The notes: generated from the sequence alone by a model not told the origin. Positions 52,932-61,827 are shown, counted from the stretch's first letter. The stretch: 64,000 bases of DNA from Janibacter cremeus (GCF_029395675.1 NZ_CP115184.1:2294001-2358000), one strand, 5' to 3'. A program made the numbers and translations.

Positions 52932-54805
52932 GAGTAGCGCACGGACGGATCGCTGTGGACGAGCGCCTGCTGGGCAGAGCGGATGACGTGGAAGGCCTCG
53001 CGGAGCGAGCGCTGCTCGAACGCGCTGAGGTCGCTCGGCCGCACCCGGGAGTCGGGGCGGCTGCCGCTCGCCGCCTGCGCGGCCTGGTGCACCAGCCGCA
53101 CGTGCGTGATGAAGTCCAGCGCGTCGACCAGGCTGGCGGCCAGCGACGGGCTGAGCGAGCCGGTACGACCGGCCGCGAGCAAGCGGGAGCGCGTGTTGAC
53201 CGAGACCAGCCCGGTCCGCAGGGCGTGCACCCGGGCGACGTCGACGATCGAGCCCACTCCCCCGCGCTTGAGGTCGAGGGTGTCCTTGTGCTCGCCCGCC
53301 TTGGCCAGGACGAAGCCGCGGAAGAACCCGAGCGGGGGCTCGTTGGACACGGCCTCCTTGCCGAGGTGGGCGAGGAAGTTGCTCCCGCCGGGGGCCAGCT
53401 GGGTGATGTCCTCAGCGAGGCGGGCGTGCAGGCTCTCGTCGCCCAGCAGCGGTCGCGAGTCGAAGAAGATGCTCGCCTGCAGCACCGCGTCGGGGACCGG
53501 CGCGGTGATCCAGCGGCGGTACTCCCGGCGCCAGCCGGTGAGTCGCTGGCGCCAGCGCGGGTTGCTCGCCATGACGTCGCCGGAGCAGCGGGGGTAGCCG
53601 GCCGCCTCGAGCCCCGCCACGACCTCGTCGGCGAGCGCGGCGATGTACTCCTCGGCCCCCTCCGGGGCGTCGTCGGCGATGATCACGGCGTGGTCCTGGT
53701 CGCTGCCGAGCGCCTGCTCGTGCCGGGCCCGGGAGCCGAGCACCATCCAGCAGTACCGTGGCGGCGACCCGTGGCCCCGGGCGGCCAGCCGCTCCTCCGC
53801 CAGCGCGATCAGGCGGCGCTCGACGGCATCGCCGACGGTCGTGACGACACGGGTGATGTCCGCCGCGCCGACGTCCTGGCCGACGAGCTGCTCGACCAGG
53901 CGCGGGGTCCGCCGCGCCAGCGCGACCACGCCCGCGACCTCGCGCTGCTTCGTGATGTCACCGACGATGTGGACCACGTTGACCCGCTCCAACCGCATGA
54001 GGTCGGTCGTCGTCACCACCCCGACGGGCTGCCCACCGTCGACGACGGGGAGGTGGTGGACGGCACGCTCCGTCATCGTCATGAGCAGCTCGAGCGCGGA
54101 GGCCTCGGCAGGCGCGACGACGGGGTCGGCGGTCATCACCGAGGACACGGGCCCGGCCGGGTCCACCCCCGCGGCCACCACGCGCCGGCGGAGGTCCCGG
54201 TCGGTGAGGATCCCGATGACCTCACGGCCCTCGACGACGAGGAGGCTGGAGATCCCTTCGTCGGTCATCACCACGGCCGCGTCGGCGATGGTGACGTGGG
54301 GCGGCACGGTGACCGGTGGTCGACGGACGAGGTCACCGGCCGAGGTGCGCAGGATGGCCTCCCCCGCCGCGTTGGTCATGGTCGCCGATGCGGCCGACCG
54401 CAGGCGGTCCGCCCGCTCGGCGTCGAAGTGGTCGGCGAAGTCGGGGTACTCGCTCGAGAGCTCGTGGAAGACCGCCCCGGGGAGGTGCAGCGCCAGCGTG
54501 TCCTCGATCGCCACGACGTCGAAGCGCGAGGGGTTGCCGCCGACGAGCGTCGTCGACCCGGCCGTCGTGCCCTCCGCCCCCCGGTTGACCAGTCCACCGT
54601 CGGCATCACGGATCTCGATCGCACCGGACCGTACGACCATCAGGTCGTGATTGTCGACGCCGACGGCCATGAGGCTCGTCCCGCGACGGTGGTAGCGCAC
54701 CGCCATCCGCGCCGGCAGGGTTCGCCGGACCCGCTCCGGGAGGGCATCGAAGGGAGCGTGCTCCGCGAGGAAGTCAGCGACCTCGGCCAGCTCGACGTCG
54801 ACCAT
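52928..54805 (-). CDS. cNMP-binding/CBS/DUF294 putative nucleotidyltransferase
   Basis: 625 residues in the domain order cyclic-nucleotide-binding fold (residues 1-130), CBS pair (about 155-285, with GILTDRDLRRRVVAAGVDP and GVVTTTDLMRLERV), DUF294 nucleotidyltransferase-like (SRARHEQALGSDQDHAVIIAD, a G-S...D-x-D metal motif) and DUF294_C. Proteins of this type resemble GlnD uridylyltransferases and are thought to respond to nucleotides. The target is unknown. It is translationally coupled to a DEDDh exonuclease. Confidence 0.88.
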   Translation of the reverse strand: MVDVELAEVADFLAEHAPFDALPERVRRTLPARMAVRYHRRGTSLMAVGVDNHDLMVVRSGAIEIRDADGGLVNRGAEGTTAGSTTLVGGNPSRFDVVAIEDTLALHLPGAVFHELSSEYPDFADHFDAERADRLRSAASATMTNAAGEAILRTSAGDLVRRPPVTVPPHVTIADAAVVMTDEGISSLLVVEGREVIGILTDRDLRRRVVAAGVDPAGPVSSVMTADPVVAPAEASALELLMTMTERAVHHLPVVDGGQPVGVVTTTDLMRLERVNVVHIVGDITKQREVAGVVALARRTPRLVEQLVGQDVGAADITRVVTTVGDAVERRLIALAEERLAARGHGSPPRYCWMVLGSRARHEQALGSDQDHAVIIADDAPEGAEEYIAALADEVVAGLEAAGYPRCSGDVMASNPRWRQRLTGWRREYRRWITAPVPDAVLQASIFFDSRPLLGDESLHARLAEDITQLAPGGSNFLAHLGKEAVSNEPPLGFFRGFVLAKAGEHKDTLDLKRGGVGSIVDVARVHALRTGLVSVNTRSRLLAAGRTGSLSPSLAASLVDALDFITHVRLVHQAAQAASGSRPDSRVRPSDLSAFEQRSLREAFHVIRSAQQALVHSDPSVRYS

Positions 54806-55032
54806 GTCCTCATCGTGTCAGGTCGCAGGCCTCCGCGGCTTCGTTCCCACGACCACGGAGCAGCAGGAATTTCTCCGGGGGGTGACCGGGAGGTCAGGAG
54901 GATTTCGCGGGGGAGCCAGCATTTCCCCCTTCCATCACGGAATCGGTCATCTCACATCACGGACACGCTCGTCCTGCGCCACGGTCGGACCGGGCCGGAC
55001 ACCCCGGCCAGGTCGACATCAAAGGAGATGGC

Positions 55033-56205
55033 ATGAACCTGCGTAGCTCACTCAGCATCACCGGAGCGCTCATCGGCGCGAGCGTGGTGCTCGCCCCCAT
55101 GGGGGCGGCCGCCCCGTCACCCGGGGACCCCGGGAGCCCGAAGAGCATGGCGGTGCCGCTGACCGAGTACGTGATGGAGCGTGACGGGAAGAGCCGGGCC
55201 CGGGCCGAGAAGTACCTCGAGACCAAGGACGAGAAGCAGCAGGCCCTGCAGGCGCTCAAGGAGCGCGGCGTCGACGTCGACGGGGCGTGGTTCGAGGGGA
55301 CCCAGCTCGTCGTGGGCGTTCCCCGCGCCGACGCCGCCGAGGTGCGTGCCGCGGGACTGCGGGCGAGCACCGCCACGTCGCAGAGCGAGCTCGACGCGAT
55401 CGCCGGGACGGTGCTCGAGCGCGCCGGCAAGGACTCCGGGCACGTGCTGACCGTCGGCGCGAACCTGCCGGATGGGGTCGTCGACGTGCGCGTCACCGAG
55501 GAGGCCCCCCGCGGGCTCCGCCAGCGGCTGGACGCCATGGAGAAGGTCTCCGTGAGCACGGGCGAGGCGCTGTCCACCCAGGCCGACGTCGTGCCCGGTC
55601 GGATCATGGACCTCTCCCCCGGGACCAACTGCAGCCTCGGCTACCCCGGGCGCCTGTCGAACGGGAACAACGTCCTGCTCACCGCCGGCCACTGCGTCGA
55701 GGGCATGCCGTCGATCCTCGACACCAACGGCACGCACATCGGCGAGGGCGTGCACACCCGCTTCCGCAGCGGGCACGGCAGCGTGGACATGGGCCTGATG
55801 GACATCGACTCCGAGGACACCGGGGTCCCCTACGTCGACAGCCGCGGCCACTCCGGCTACTACGGCGTGCGGGGCATGAGCAAGAACCCGATCGGCTCCG
55901 AGCTCTGCAAGGCGGGGAACACGACCGGGTGGACCTGCGGCCAGATCAAGGCCTACAACCGCACCGTCAACTACGGCGGGACCGTGGTCTACGGCCTGGC
56001 CGAGGCGAGCGTGTGCACCGAGGGCGGTGACTCCGGTGGCGCCTACATCGGCGTCGGCAACCTCGCCCAGGGCATGACCTCCGGCGGGCCGGTCGGCGTG
56101 GAGTGCGGCTGGAACCGTGGTTACAGCGCCGGGTCGTACAGCTTCTTCCAGCCGGTCGTCGATGCCGCGAACTACTACGGCGTCACGATCGACACGGTGG
56201 GCTGA
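55033..56205 (+). CDS. Secreted S1-family serine protease with propeptide
   Basis: 390 residues: signal peptide (SITGALIGASVVLAPMGAAA), a propeptide of about 150 residues with two inhibitory-type segments (AEVRAAGLRASTATSQ), and a trypsin-like domain. The triad is His220 in LTAGHCVEG, Asp252 in SVDMGLMD and Ser334 in GGDSGGAY. Cys pairs (NCSLGYPG/GHCV and CTEGGDS/VECGW) fit an alpha-lytic-type protease. Strong Shine-Dalgarno AAAGGAG. Acts outside the cell, probably on peptides or proteins. Followed by a clear terminator. Confidence 0.93.
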   Translation: MNLRSSLSITGALIGASVVLAPMGAAAPSPGDPGSPKSMAVPLTEYVMERDGKSRARAEKYLETKDEKQQALQALKERGVDVDGAWFEGTQLVVGVPRADAAEVRAAGLRASTATSQSELDAIAGTVLERAGKDSGHVLTVGANLPDGVVDVRVTEEAPRGLRQRLDAMEKVSVSTGEALSTQADVVPGRIMDLSPGTNCSLGYPGRLSNGNNVLLTAGHCVEGMPSILDTNGTHIGEGVHTRFRSGHGSVDMGLMDIDSEDTGVPYVDSRGHSGYYGVRGMSKNPIGSELCKAGNTTGWTCGQIKAYNRTVNYGGTVVYGLAEASVCTEGGDSGGAYIGVGNLAQGMTSGGPVGVECGWNRGYSAGSYSFFQPVVDAANYYGVTIDTVG

Positions 56206-56220
56206 CCGAAGGCGGCGACG

Positions 56221-56246
56221 GGGAGCCCGGCCCGCGTCGGGCTCCC
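56221..56246. terminator. Terminator between protease and anti-sigma gene
   Basis: GGGAGCCCG pairs with CGGGCTCCC around an 8-nt loop, between convergent genes. Confidence 0.7.
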
Positions 56247-56276
56247 TCGCGTCCGGACGGGACGTGCCCGCCGACG

Positions 56277-57059
56277 TCACGACTCCTGTGTCAGCGGTCC
56301 CCGCACGAAGCTGTCACCGGAGTGCTGCGGCTGGTCGTCGAAGTCCTCACGCGAGATGTCGACGACGACGTACCCGTTGTCCAGGAGCGAGCGGGAGATG
56401 GGGAACGAGGCCGTCGACCTCGAGTCCTCGAGCACCCCGACCGAGACCATGCGCTCGCCGTCACTGTTGATCAACCACACCTCGGCGTACCCGTCGGTGA
56501 CCTCGACACCGGGAGCCGTGACCTCGAGGACGAGCCGCCCCCCACGCTCGTGGACCGTGGCCGAGCCACGCTGCTCCTCCGTGTCCAGGGTGGCGAGCTT
56601 GGCGGTCGCGACGGTGCGCTCCGCCTCCGACCCGGAGGATCCGAGTCGCTCGGCGACCACGCTGCCGACCGCCCCGAGGAGCACGCCCGCGGCACAGGCG
56701 GCGGCGAGCCACACCACCGCCGGACGTCGTCCGCGGCGCGATCGCGCACCGGTGGCGGAGGTCAAGGGGACCACATTCGGGTCCGTGACCGCTCGTGGCC
56801 GGTCCGCCGCGTCGACCTCGTCAGCGGCGATCGTGTCCGCGATCCGTGACCAGACCTCGTCGGGTGGGGTGATCAGGTCGATCCCGCTCGACTCGCGCGT
56901 CACGTCCATCGTGCGGTGCAGCGAGTCGAGCAACGGCCCGCAGTCGGTGCAGGCCCGCAGGTGCTGACTCTCCCCGGTGGACGCTGCCTCGCCCAGGGCG
57001 AGGTCGACGAGTCGCTCCTCGGTGAGGTGCTCGTGCGGGGTCGTCGGGACGTGGGTCAT
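56277..57059 (-). CDS. Anti-sigma factor, RskA-like, zinc-binding
   Basis: 260 residues. The N-terminal anti-sigma part has HLTEERLVDLALGEA and the zinc motif HLRACTDCG. One transmembrane helix (VVWLAAACAAGVLLGAVGSVVA) leads to an outer domain with strand-rich repeats (VTDGYAEVWLINSDGERMVSVG). The domain order (N-terminal zinc-binding anti-sigma part, single transmembrane helix, RskA-type extracytoplasmic domain) and the proximity to an ECF sigma gene fit an anti-sigma K-like protein. Its ATG overlaps the sigma factor stop (ATGA). Probably released by regulated proteolysis to free the sigma factor. Confidence 0.88.
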   Translation of the reverse strand: MTHVPTTPHEHLTEERLVDLALGEAASTGESQHLRACTDCGPLLDSLHRTMDVTRESSGIDLITPPDEVWSRIADTIAADEVDAADRPRAVTDPNVVPLTSATGARSRRGRRPAVVWLAAACAAGVLLGAVGSVVAERLGSSGSEAERTVATAKLATLDTEEQRGSATVHERGGRLVLEVTAPGVEVTDGYAEVWLINSDGERMVSVGVLEDSRSTASFPISRSLLDNGYVVVDISREDFDDQPQHSGDSFVRGPLTQES

Positions 57060-57604
57060 GCCGTCACCTCCTCGAGGCGGGAGCGCAGGTGCATCAATCC
57101 TCGGCGGACGTGGCTCTTCACCGTGCCGAGTGGGAGCTGGAGGGTGTGCGCGATGTCCTCCTGGCGGCGGTCCTCGAGGATCGCCATCCTGATGATCGTC
57201 GCCCGTGGGTCGCCGAGCGCCTCGAGCGCGTCGGCGATCAGCACGCGATCCGTCGCATCCGACGGGTCCGGCGCCGGCCGGGCGGGCTCGCGGCTGAAGA
57301 CCTGCTCGTCGCGCGTACGACGGGCCCGGATCGCGTGGTGATCGGCGCAACGACGCCGGGTGACCGTGGCGAGCCAACCGGCGAGGGAGCCGGAGGAGGC
57401 ATCCAGGGACTCCCTTCCCCGCCACAGTGCGACGAAGACCTGCTGGGTGATGTCCTCGGCGTCGTGGTGCTCACCGACGGACCGCAGGGCGATGGTGTGG
57501 ACGAGTGGGCCGAAGCGGCGATAGGCGTCGGCGCGGGCGATGCGACGCAGGAGCTCGTCGTCAGCCGTCGCTGCTCGCGGGTCAGCCTCCACCTGACCCA
57601 CCAT
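57056..57604 (-). CDS. ECF RNA polymerase sigma factor, SigK-like
   Basis: 182 residues. Region 2 has AYRRFGPLVHTIALRSVGEHHDAEDITQQVFVALWRGRES, shorter before AYRRF than usual, and region 4 has RQEDIAHTLQLPLGTVKSHVRRGLMHLRSRL. The genomic pairing with an RskA-like anti-sigma is typical of SigK systems. ATG 57604 lies inside the end of the sortase gene (23-nt overlap), so it is coupled. Expected targets are surface-protein genes, possibly the adjacent sortase and DUF4397 genes. Confidence 0.9.
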   Translation of the reverse strand: MVGQVEADPRAATADDELLRRIARADAYRRFGPLVHTIALRSVGEHHDAEDITQQVFVALWRGRESLDASSGSLAGWLATVTRRRCADHHAIRARRTRDEQVFSREPARPAPDPSDATDRVLIADALEALGDPRATIIRMAILEDRRQEDIAHTLQLPLGTVKSHVRRGLMHLRSRLEEVTA

Positions 57605-58310
57605 AGGCGAGCACCTCCGGATCGGTGATGCGCATCGCCACGGCGATGACGTTGTCCTCGTAGCTGCTCGTGCTCGGGTCCCACTCCCCGCCACAGCTGA
57701 CGAGGTGCAGTCGCGGCGGCCCGGATCGGTCGAAGAGCGCATTGAGATCGAGGGCCTTCTTCGCGTGGTTGTCGACACGGGTGACGGCGTACACGAGGAC
57801 TTCGTCGCCGACGGCGACCCGGATGTGCTCGCCCCGCTCGAGCTCTGCCAGGCGCGAGAGCGGACCGATCTCGCCCTCGGTGTCCGTGTGCGCCGCGATC
57901 ACGCTCGCGCCGCTCGCCGCGGTGGGCGCCGGCCCGAACCGGTACCAGCCCGCGGTGTCGGGGTCCTCGGGGATCTTCATCGCGTCCTGCCGGTCCACGC
58001 CGACCGGCCGCACTGGCAGCGAGGCGTCGAGGGACGGGAGCGTCACCCGAGTGGGCGTGGGCGCCGCCTCCACGGCCGTCGACGGTGCGGCGGACCGCGT
58101 CCCGGGGGTGACTGCGACGTCCGGGGCCTGCTGCTCGCGGGGCTTCACCGCCACCGGCGAGGGCGTGAGCGCCTGTGTCGTGTCGGTGGGGTCCTCGAGT
58201 CGGGGTGGTGACGATGCCGAGTACACGCCATGGGTGAGCAGGGCCGCCAGGAGGGCGGTCACCGTGATGATGGCCGCCCTCCTGCCGTCCGAGCGGGTGG
58301 TGGTGCTCAC
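57582..58310 (-). CDS. Class F sortase
   Basis: 242 residues. An N-terminal signal anchor (AAIITVTALLAALLTHGVYS), a proline-rich stalk, then the sortase fold with catalytic His in VIAAHTDTEG, Cys in RLHLVSCGGEWDP and a downstream Arg in AVAMRITDPE. The sequence matches actinobacterial class F (SrtF) enzymes. The GTG start lies 1 nt beyond the stop of the DUF4397 gene. Probable role: attaching surface proteins to peptidoglycan, plausibly the adjacent DUF4397 protein. Confidence 0.92.
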   Translation of the reverse strand: MSTTTRSDGRRAAIITVTALLAALLTHGVYSASSPPRLEDPTDTTQALTPSPVAVKPREQQAPDVAVTPGTRSAAPSTAVEAAPTPTRVTLPSLDASLPVRPVGVDRQDAMKIPEDPDTAGWYRFGPAPTAASGASVIAAHTDTEGEIGPLSRLAELERGEHIRVAVGDEVLVYAVTRVDNHAKKALDLNALFDRSGPPRLHLVSCGGEWDPSTSSYEDNVIAVAMRITDPEVLAYGGSGGG

Positions 58311-58311
58311 C

Positions 58312-59127
58312 TCAGACGCGGGCCGTGGCCCGCCGACGGGTCACGACGAACGCAGCGGCACCGGCGAGCAGGGCGGCGGCCCCGGCTGCGCCCACGGCGC
58401 CGTAGGAGCCGGTCTCCATCTGTCCACCGGTACCGCTCGGCACCCCGCTCGGGGAGCTGTGCATCCCGTCGACCTCCTGCACCGCGAGCTGGAGGTTCTC
58501 GTCCTCGGCCGAGCCCCAGGCGTAGACGATCGTGTTGGTGCCTTCCTTGAGCGTGACGTCGGCCGGCCCGATCGCCACGTCCTCGGTCCCGGCGAGCACC
58601 ACGTCCGCGCTGATGCTCCCGGCGGGGACGTCGGCCATGGCCTCGTTCGGGTTGGTCAGGTCGGAGAAGGCGACCTCCCCGTCGGCGCGGACGTCGACGG
58701 CGGGCGCGGCCGCCGTGTGCCGCACGGTCAGTCGGGCGTCACCGGGCTCGGTGGCGCTCGTGTCGTTGGCGAAGGGGGTCAGCACCGGAGCGCCGTCCGC
58801 GTCGAGGTGCGCCGCGACGGTGACGTTCGTCCCCGCGGTGACCGCCACGTCATCGGCCTCGATGACGGCCTCACCGTCGGCACCCGCCCCGGCGGCGGTC
58901 ACCTTCAGGTCGTACTCACCTGCGGGCAGGGGCATGGGATCGGTGATCGTGCCGGGCTCGAAGCCCTCGAGGAGGACGTCGCCGTTGGCGTAGACGTCGA
59001 CGGTGGCACCGGGGACGCCGTGCAGGATGCTCACGGTGGCGTCCTCGGCTGCGTGCGCGGGAGCGCTGAGCACGGTGGCGAACCCGGTCGTGAGGGCGGC
59101 GATGGCAAGGGGGCGGCTGAGTCGCAT
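58312..59127 (-). CDS. DUF4397 surface protein with sorting-signal-like C-terminus
   Basis: 271 residues. Signal peptide (LAIAALTTGFATVLSAPAHA), two DUF4397 beta-sandwich repeats (ATVSILHGVPGATVDVYANG and ARLTVRHTAAAPAVDVRADG), then a Ser/Gly linker, QMETG, a hydrophobic helix (AVGAAGAAALLAGAAAFVV) and RRRATARV. This C-terminus has the layout of a cell-wall sorting signal, but QMETG departs from LPxTG at two positions. It is next to a class F sortase in an operon with an ECF sigma factor. AGGAGC precedes the ATG. Confidence 0.85.
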   Translation of the reverse strand: MRLSRPLAIAALTTGFATVLSAPAHAAEDATVSILHGVPGATVDVYANGDVLLEGFEPGTITDPMPLPAGEYDLKVTAAGAGADGEAVIEADDVAVTAGTNVTVAAHLDADGAPVLTPFANDTSATEPGDARLTVRHTAAAPAVDVRADGEVAFSDLTNPNEAMADVPAGSISADVVLAGTEDVAIGPADVTLKEGTNTIVYAWGSAEDENLQLAVQEVDGMHSSPSGVPSGTGGQMETGSYGAVGAAGAAALLAGAAAFVVTRRRATARV

Positions 59128-59235
59128 GACAAGCTCCTGATCTGGTGGTCGCGGGCGCAGGAGTGCGTCCTGTCTGCTTCTTCTGCGCCCACCCCCCTCA
59201 GGGATGCACTTCGCCGAAACTTTTTTCCGGATCAC

Positions 59236-60738
59236 TCAGCGCGAGTGGGTGAGCCGACCCCCGACGAAGGTCGCCAGGGGGCGCATCTGCCGCAGGTGGG
59301 CCGCCTGCTCCGCCGTCGCGTGCAGGTCCTCCCGCGCGGGGTCCTCCCCGAGGAGGACGAGGTCCCCCGGGCCGCCGACCTCGATCGCGGTGATCCCGTC
59401 GGTCGAGGCCGCGAGCGCCTCCTGCGGGGTGAGCGCCTGCTCGGGCGCCCACGGCTCCCGCTCGTCGGCGCTGCGGTGGACCGCAGCGGCCATGGCCAGC
59501 CACGGGTCGAGAGGGGCGACCGGCGCATCAGACCCGAGACGAAGGGGGACCCCCGCCTCCGCCATCCAGCGCAGGGCGAAGCACCGCTCGAGACGGTCGG
59601 GCCAGAGGTCCTCGGTCGAGTCACGGTCGTCGAGCAGGTGGGCCGGCTGGACGCTGGCGACCAGCCCGAGCTCGGCCATCCGGGGCAGCACCTCACGGCG
59701 GACGAGCTGGGCGTGCTCGATGCTGCCGCGGGCACCGCTGGCCGCGAAGGCGGCGACGGCGTCCACCAGGGCCGCGTCACCGATGGCGTGGACGGCTCCG
59801 ACGAGGCCGTGGGCGTGGGCGCGGGAGAGCAGCCGGGTCAGCTCCTGCCGGTCGACGTTCTGCTTCCCGCGCGGGTCACCAAGCGAGGCGTCGGTGAGGA
59901 AGGGTTCGCAGCACCACGCCGTGCGGGTGTTGAGCGAGCCGTCGCTGATGATCTTGAGCGGGCCCATGGTGACCATGCCGGCCTCGTCGAGGACGTCGCC
60001 GGAGCGTGCCCGGGCCGCGATGACGTCCTCGAGACCCTCGGGGTAGGTGCAGGTGCGCACGTGCAGGCGATCGAGCCCCGCGGCGGTGCGCCAGGGCCAC
60101 GCGGTGCGGCCCGACTCGAACTCCATGTCGACGATGCCGACGACACCCCTGGCCGCGGCGTCACGCATGGCGGCGTCGATGGAGGCGTGCACGTCCCGGG
60201 GGTCCTCGGGCAGGTCGCTCAGGTGGGTGTAGATCGGGAACCAGTCGTCCTCGTCGAGGTGGCCGGGCCGGTGCGGGCGGCCGAGCGCACGGAAGGCCGC
60301 GCTGCTCAGCCACCCGGCGTGGCAGTCCCCGGAGATGAGGACGACGGGGTGGTCACCGGCGACCGCGTCGAGCTCGGCAGTCGTCGGCAGCCGGTCCCAG
60401 TCGGTGATCCGCCAGCCGAATCCCTGCACGACCGCGCCGGGCTCGAGGTCGGTCTCGGCGATGTGCCGCGCGATCCGTGCGGTGACCTCCTCGGGACCGG
60501 AGGCGTCGGAGACGTCGACGCGCCGGGTCATGGCCGCCCACTGCCCGAAGTGCACATGGGCGTCCCAGAGCCCGGGGACGACGAGGGCGCCTCCGCCGTC
60601 GTGGACCTGGGCGCCGGAACGGCCCAGACGGGGGGCGATCTCGGCGATGACGCCGTCGCGGACGCGGATGTCGACGGGGTCGCTGCCGGGGTGGAGTCTC
60701 ACGCCCGTGAGGAGGGCGTGCGGGTCCTGAGGGGCCAT
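59236..60738 (-). CDS. YtcJ-like metal-dependent amidohydrolase
   Basis: 500 residues. The amidohydrolase barrel is marked by PGLWDAHVHFGQWA (HxH), and later metal and catalytic residues in AVHAIGDAALVDAV and RLGSDAPVAPLDPWLAM. VDMEFESGRT lies in the substrate region. YtcJ-type enzymes hydrolyse amides or formamides, often broad in range; the substrate is unknown. TACAGT lies 7 nt before the ATG. It is divergent from the nucleosidase gene across 37 bp. Confidence 0.88.
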   Translation of the reverse strand: MAPQDPHALLTGVRLHPGSDPVDIRVRDGVIAEIAPRLGRSGAQVHDGGGALVVPGLWDAHVHFGQWAAMTRRVDVSDASGPEEVTARIARHIAETDLEPGAVVQGFGWRITDWDRLPTTAELDAVAGDHPVVLISGDCHAGWLSSAAFRALGRPHRPGHLDEDDWFPIYTHLSDLPEDPRDVHASIDAAMRDAAARGVVGIVDMEFESGRTAWPWRTAAGLDRLHVRTCTYPEGLEDVIAARARSGDVLDEAGMVTMGPLKIISDGSLNTRTAWCCEPFLTDASLGDPRGKQNVDRQELTRLLSRAHAHGLVGAVHAIGDAALVDAVAAFAASGARGSIEHAQLVRREVLPRMAELGLVASVQPAHLLDDRDSTEDLWPDRLERCFALRWMAEAGVPLRLGSDAPVAPLDPWLAMAAAVHRSADEREPWAPEQALTPQEALAASTDGITAIEVGGPGDLVLLGEDPAREDLHATAEQAAHLRQMRPLATFVGGRLTHSR

Positions 60739-60745
60739 GCTCGAA

Positions 60746-60769
60746 ACTGTACGGCGCTGCCGATACCCT
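60746..60769. promoter_or_regulatory. Back-to-back leaderless promoters in a 37-bp gap
   Basis: Minus-strand TACAGT (60751-60746) ends 7 nt before the amidohydrolase ATG; plus-strand TACCCT (60764-60769) ends 6 nt before the nucleosidase ATG. Each -35 must lie inside the other gene. Confidence 0.5.
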
Positions 60770-60775
60770 CCGGGC

Positions 60776-61327
60776 ATGCACCTTCTCGTCGTCGCGGCCA
60801 TCGAGGCCGAGGCCGCCCACGTCCCCGAGGACGTGGAGGTCCTGGTCACGGGGGTCGGCAAGACCCTCGCGGCGGTGGCCGTGACCCGGGCGATCTGCGA
60901 GCACCCGCGAAGGGAGGAGCTCACCGTCGTCAACGTCGGCACCGCCGGGGCGTTGCGCCGGGACGTCACTGGTCTCCACGAGATCGGGACGGTCGTCAAC
61001 CACGACCTGTCCGCCGAGCCGATCCGACAGCTCGGGCTCGACCCGCGCGAGGTCATCGAGCTGCCCGGCGAGCACGAGACGGTGCTCGCGAGCGGCGACC
61101 TCTTCGTCACCGACCCCGCGGTGCGCGATGCCCTCGCCGAGCGGGCCGGCCTCGTCGACATGGAGGGCTATGCGATCGCCCTCGCCTGCACCGAGCTCGG
61201 GGTGCCCGTGCACCTCGTGAAGATGGTCAGCGACAACGCCGACGAGACCGCCCACGACTGGTCGGCGGCCGTCGACGGTTGCGCCCGTGAGCTCGCCCGC
61301 TGGCTGGAGGACTTCCTCGGGCGGTGA
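60776..61327 (+). CDS. MTA/SAH nucleosidase-like phosphorylase
   Basis: 183 residues, shorter than usual MTAN/Pfs (about 230). LVTGVGKTLAAVAVT and VVNVGTAGALRRDVTGLHEIG are nucleoside phosphorylase fold motifs; VDMEGYAIALACTELGVP provides the Met-Glu purine-site residues, and LVKMVSDNADETAHDW the catalytic Asp region. It probably cleaves 5'-methylthioadenosine or a related nucleoside such as futalosine. TACCCT lies 6 nt before the ATG. Confidence 0.82.
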   Translation: MHLLVVAAIEAEAAHVPEDVEVLVTGVGKTLAAVAVTRAICEHPRREELTVVNVGTAGALRRDVTGLHEIGTVVNHDLSAEPIRQLGLDPREVIELPGEHETVLASGDLFVTDPAVRDALAERAGLVDMEGYAIALACTELGVPVHLVKMVSDNADETAHDWSAAVDGCARELARWLEDFLGR

Positions 61328-61407
61328 CGAGCAACGTCCGGGCTGCTCGGTTCGGGTCCCGGCCCCCGGCCGGGAAGAGTTCGGCCGTCGCCGACGTTTC
61401 CCGGGAC

Positions 61408-61827
61408 ATGAGCACCCCCATCCACGGCTACGAGCGGTACGAGCGGGCGAAGGCGTTCTTCGCCGAGGCCGAGTACCTCGCGGCCGCGCGCGAGCTGGAG
61501 GACTTCTTCACCGACGTGGCTGCCGCCCGCGCCGAGCAGGAGAGCGTGTCCTACGCCGACGACCCGGTCGGCCACGGCACGGCCGAGGTGCACCTGCTGC
61601 TCGCTCGCGCCTACTTCCACTCCGCGCAGCTCTCCCGCGCGGAGTCCGCGGCCCGCCGGGTCCTCCACGAGGCCCCGGACGACCCCTACGCCCATCTGCT
61701 GCTCGGCCGCACCCTGCAGCGGGCGGGGCGACCCGACGAGGCGCGGGGCCCCCTTCGCCTGGCTGAGCTGCTCGGTGGTTACGCGACGTCGTCCGGGTCC
61801 GCCGAGGTCACCGATCCCGGCTCCTGA
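61408..61827 (+). CDS. Tetratricopeptide-repeat protein
   Basis: 139 residues with three helical repeats: YERYERAKAFFAEAEYLAAARELEDFF, VHLLLARAYFHSAQLSRAESAARRVLHEAP and AHLLLGRTLQRAGRPDEARGPLRLAEL, each in TPR spacing. A widespread actinobacterial small TPR protein, probably a protein-binding scaffold. Met 61408 is preferred to an earlier in-frame start because the upstream stretch (61324-61407) is not TPR-like. Its last 49 nt overlap the 3' end of the leftward membrane gene. Confidence 0.8.
   Translation: MSTPIHGYERYERAKAFFAEAEYLAAARELEDFFTDVAAARAEQESVSYADDPVGHGTAEVHLLLARAYFHSAQLSRAESAARRVLHEAPDDPYAHLLLGRTLQRAGRPDEARGPLRLAELLGGYATSSGSAEVTDPGS

Noticed and set aside
57582-57604. Sequencing error at the sortase/sigma overlap
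   Set aside because: Both frames are complete and 20-30 nt overlaps are compatible with coupling; no broken domain results.
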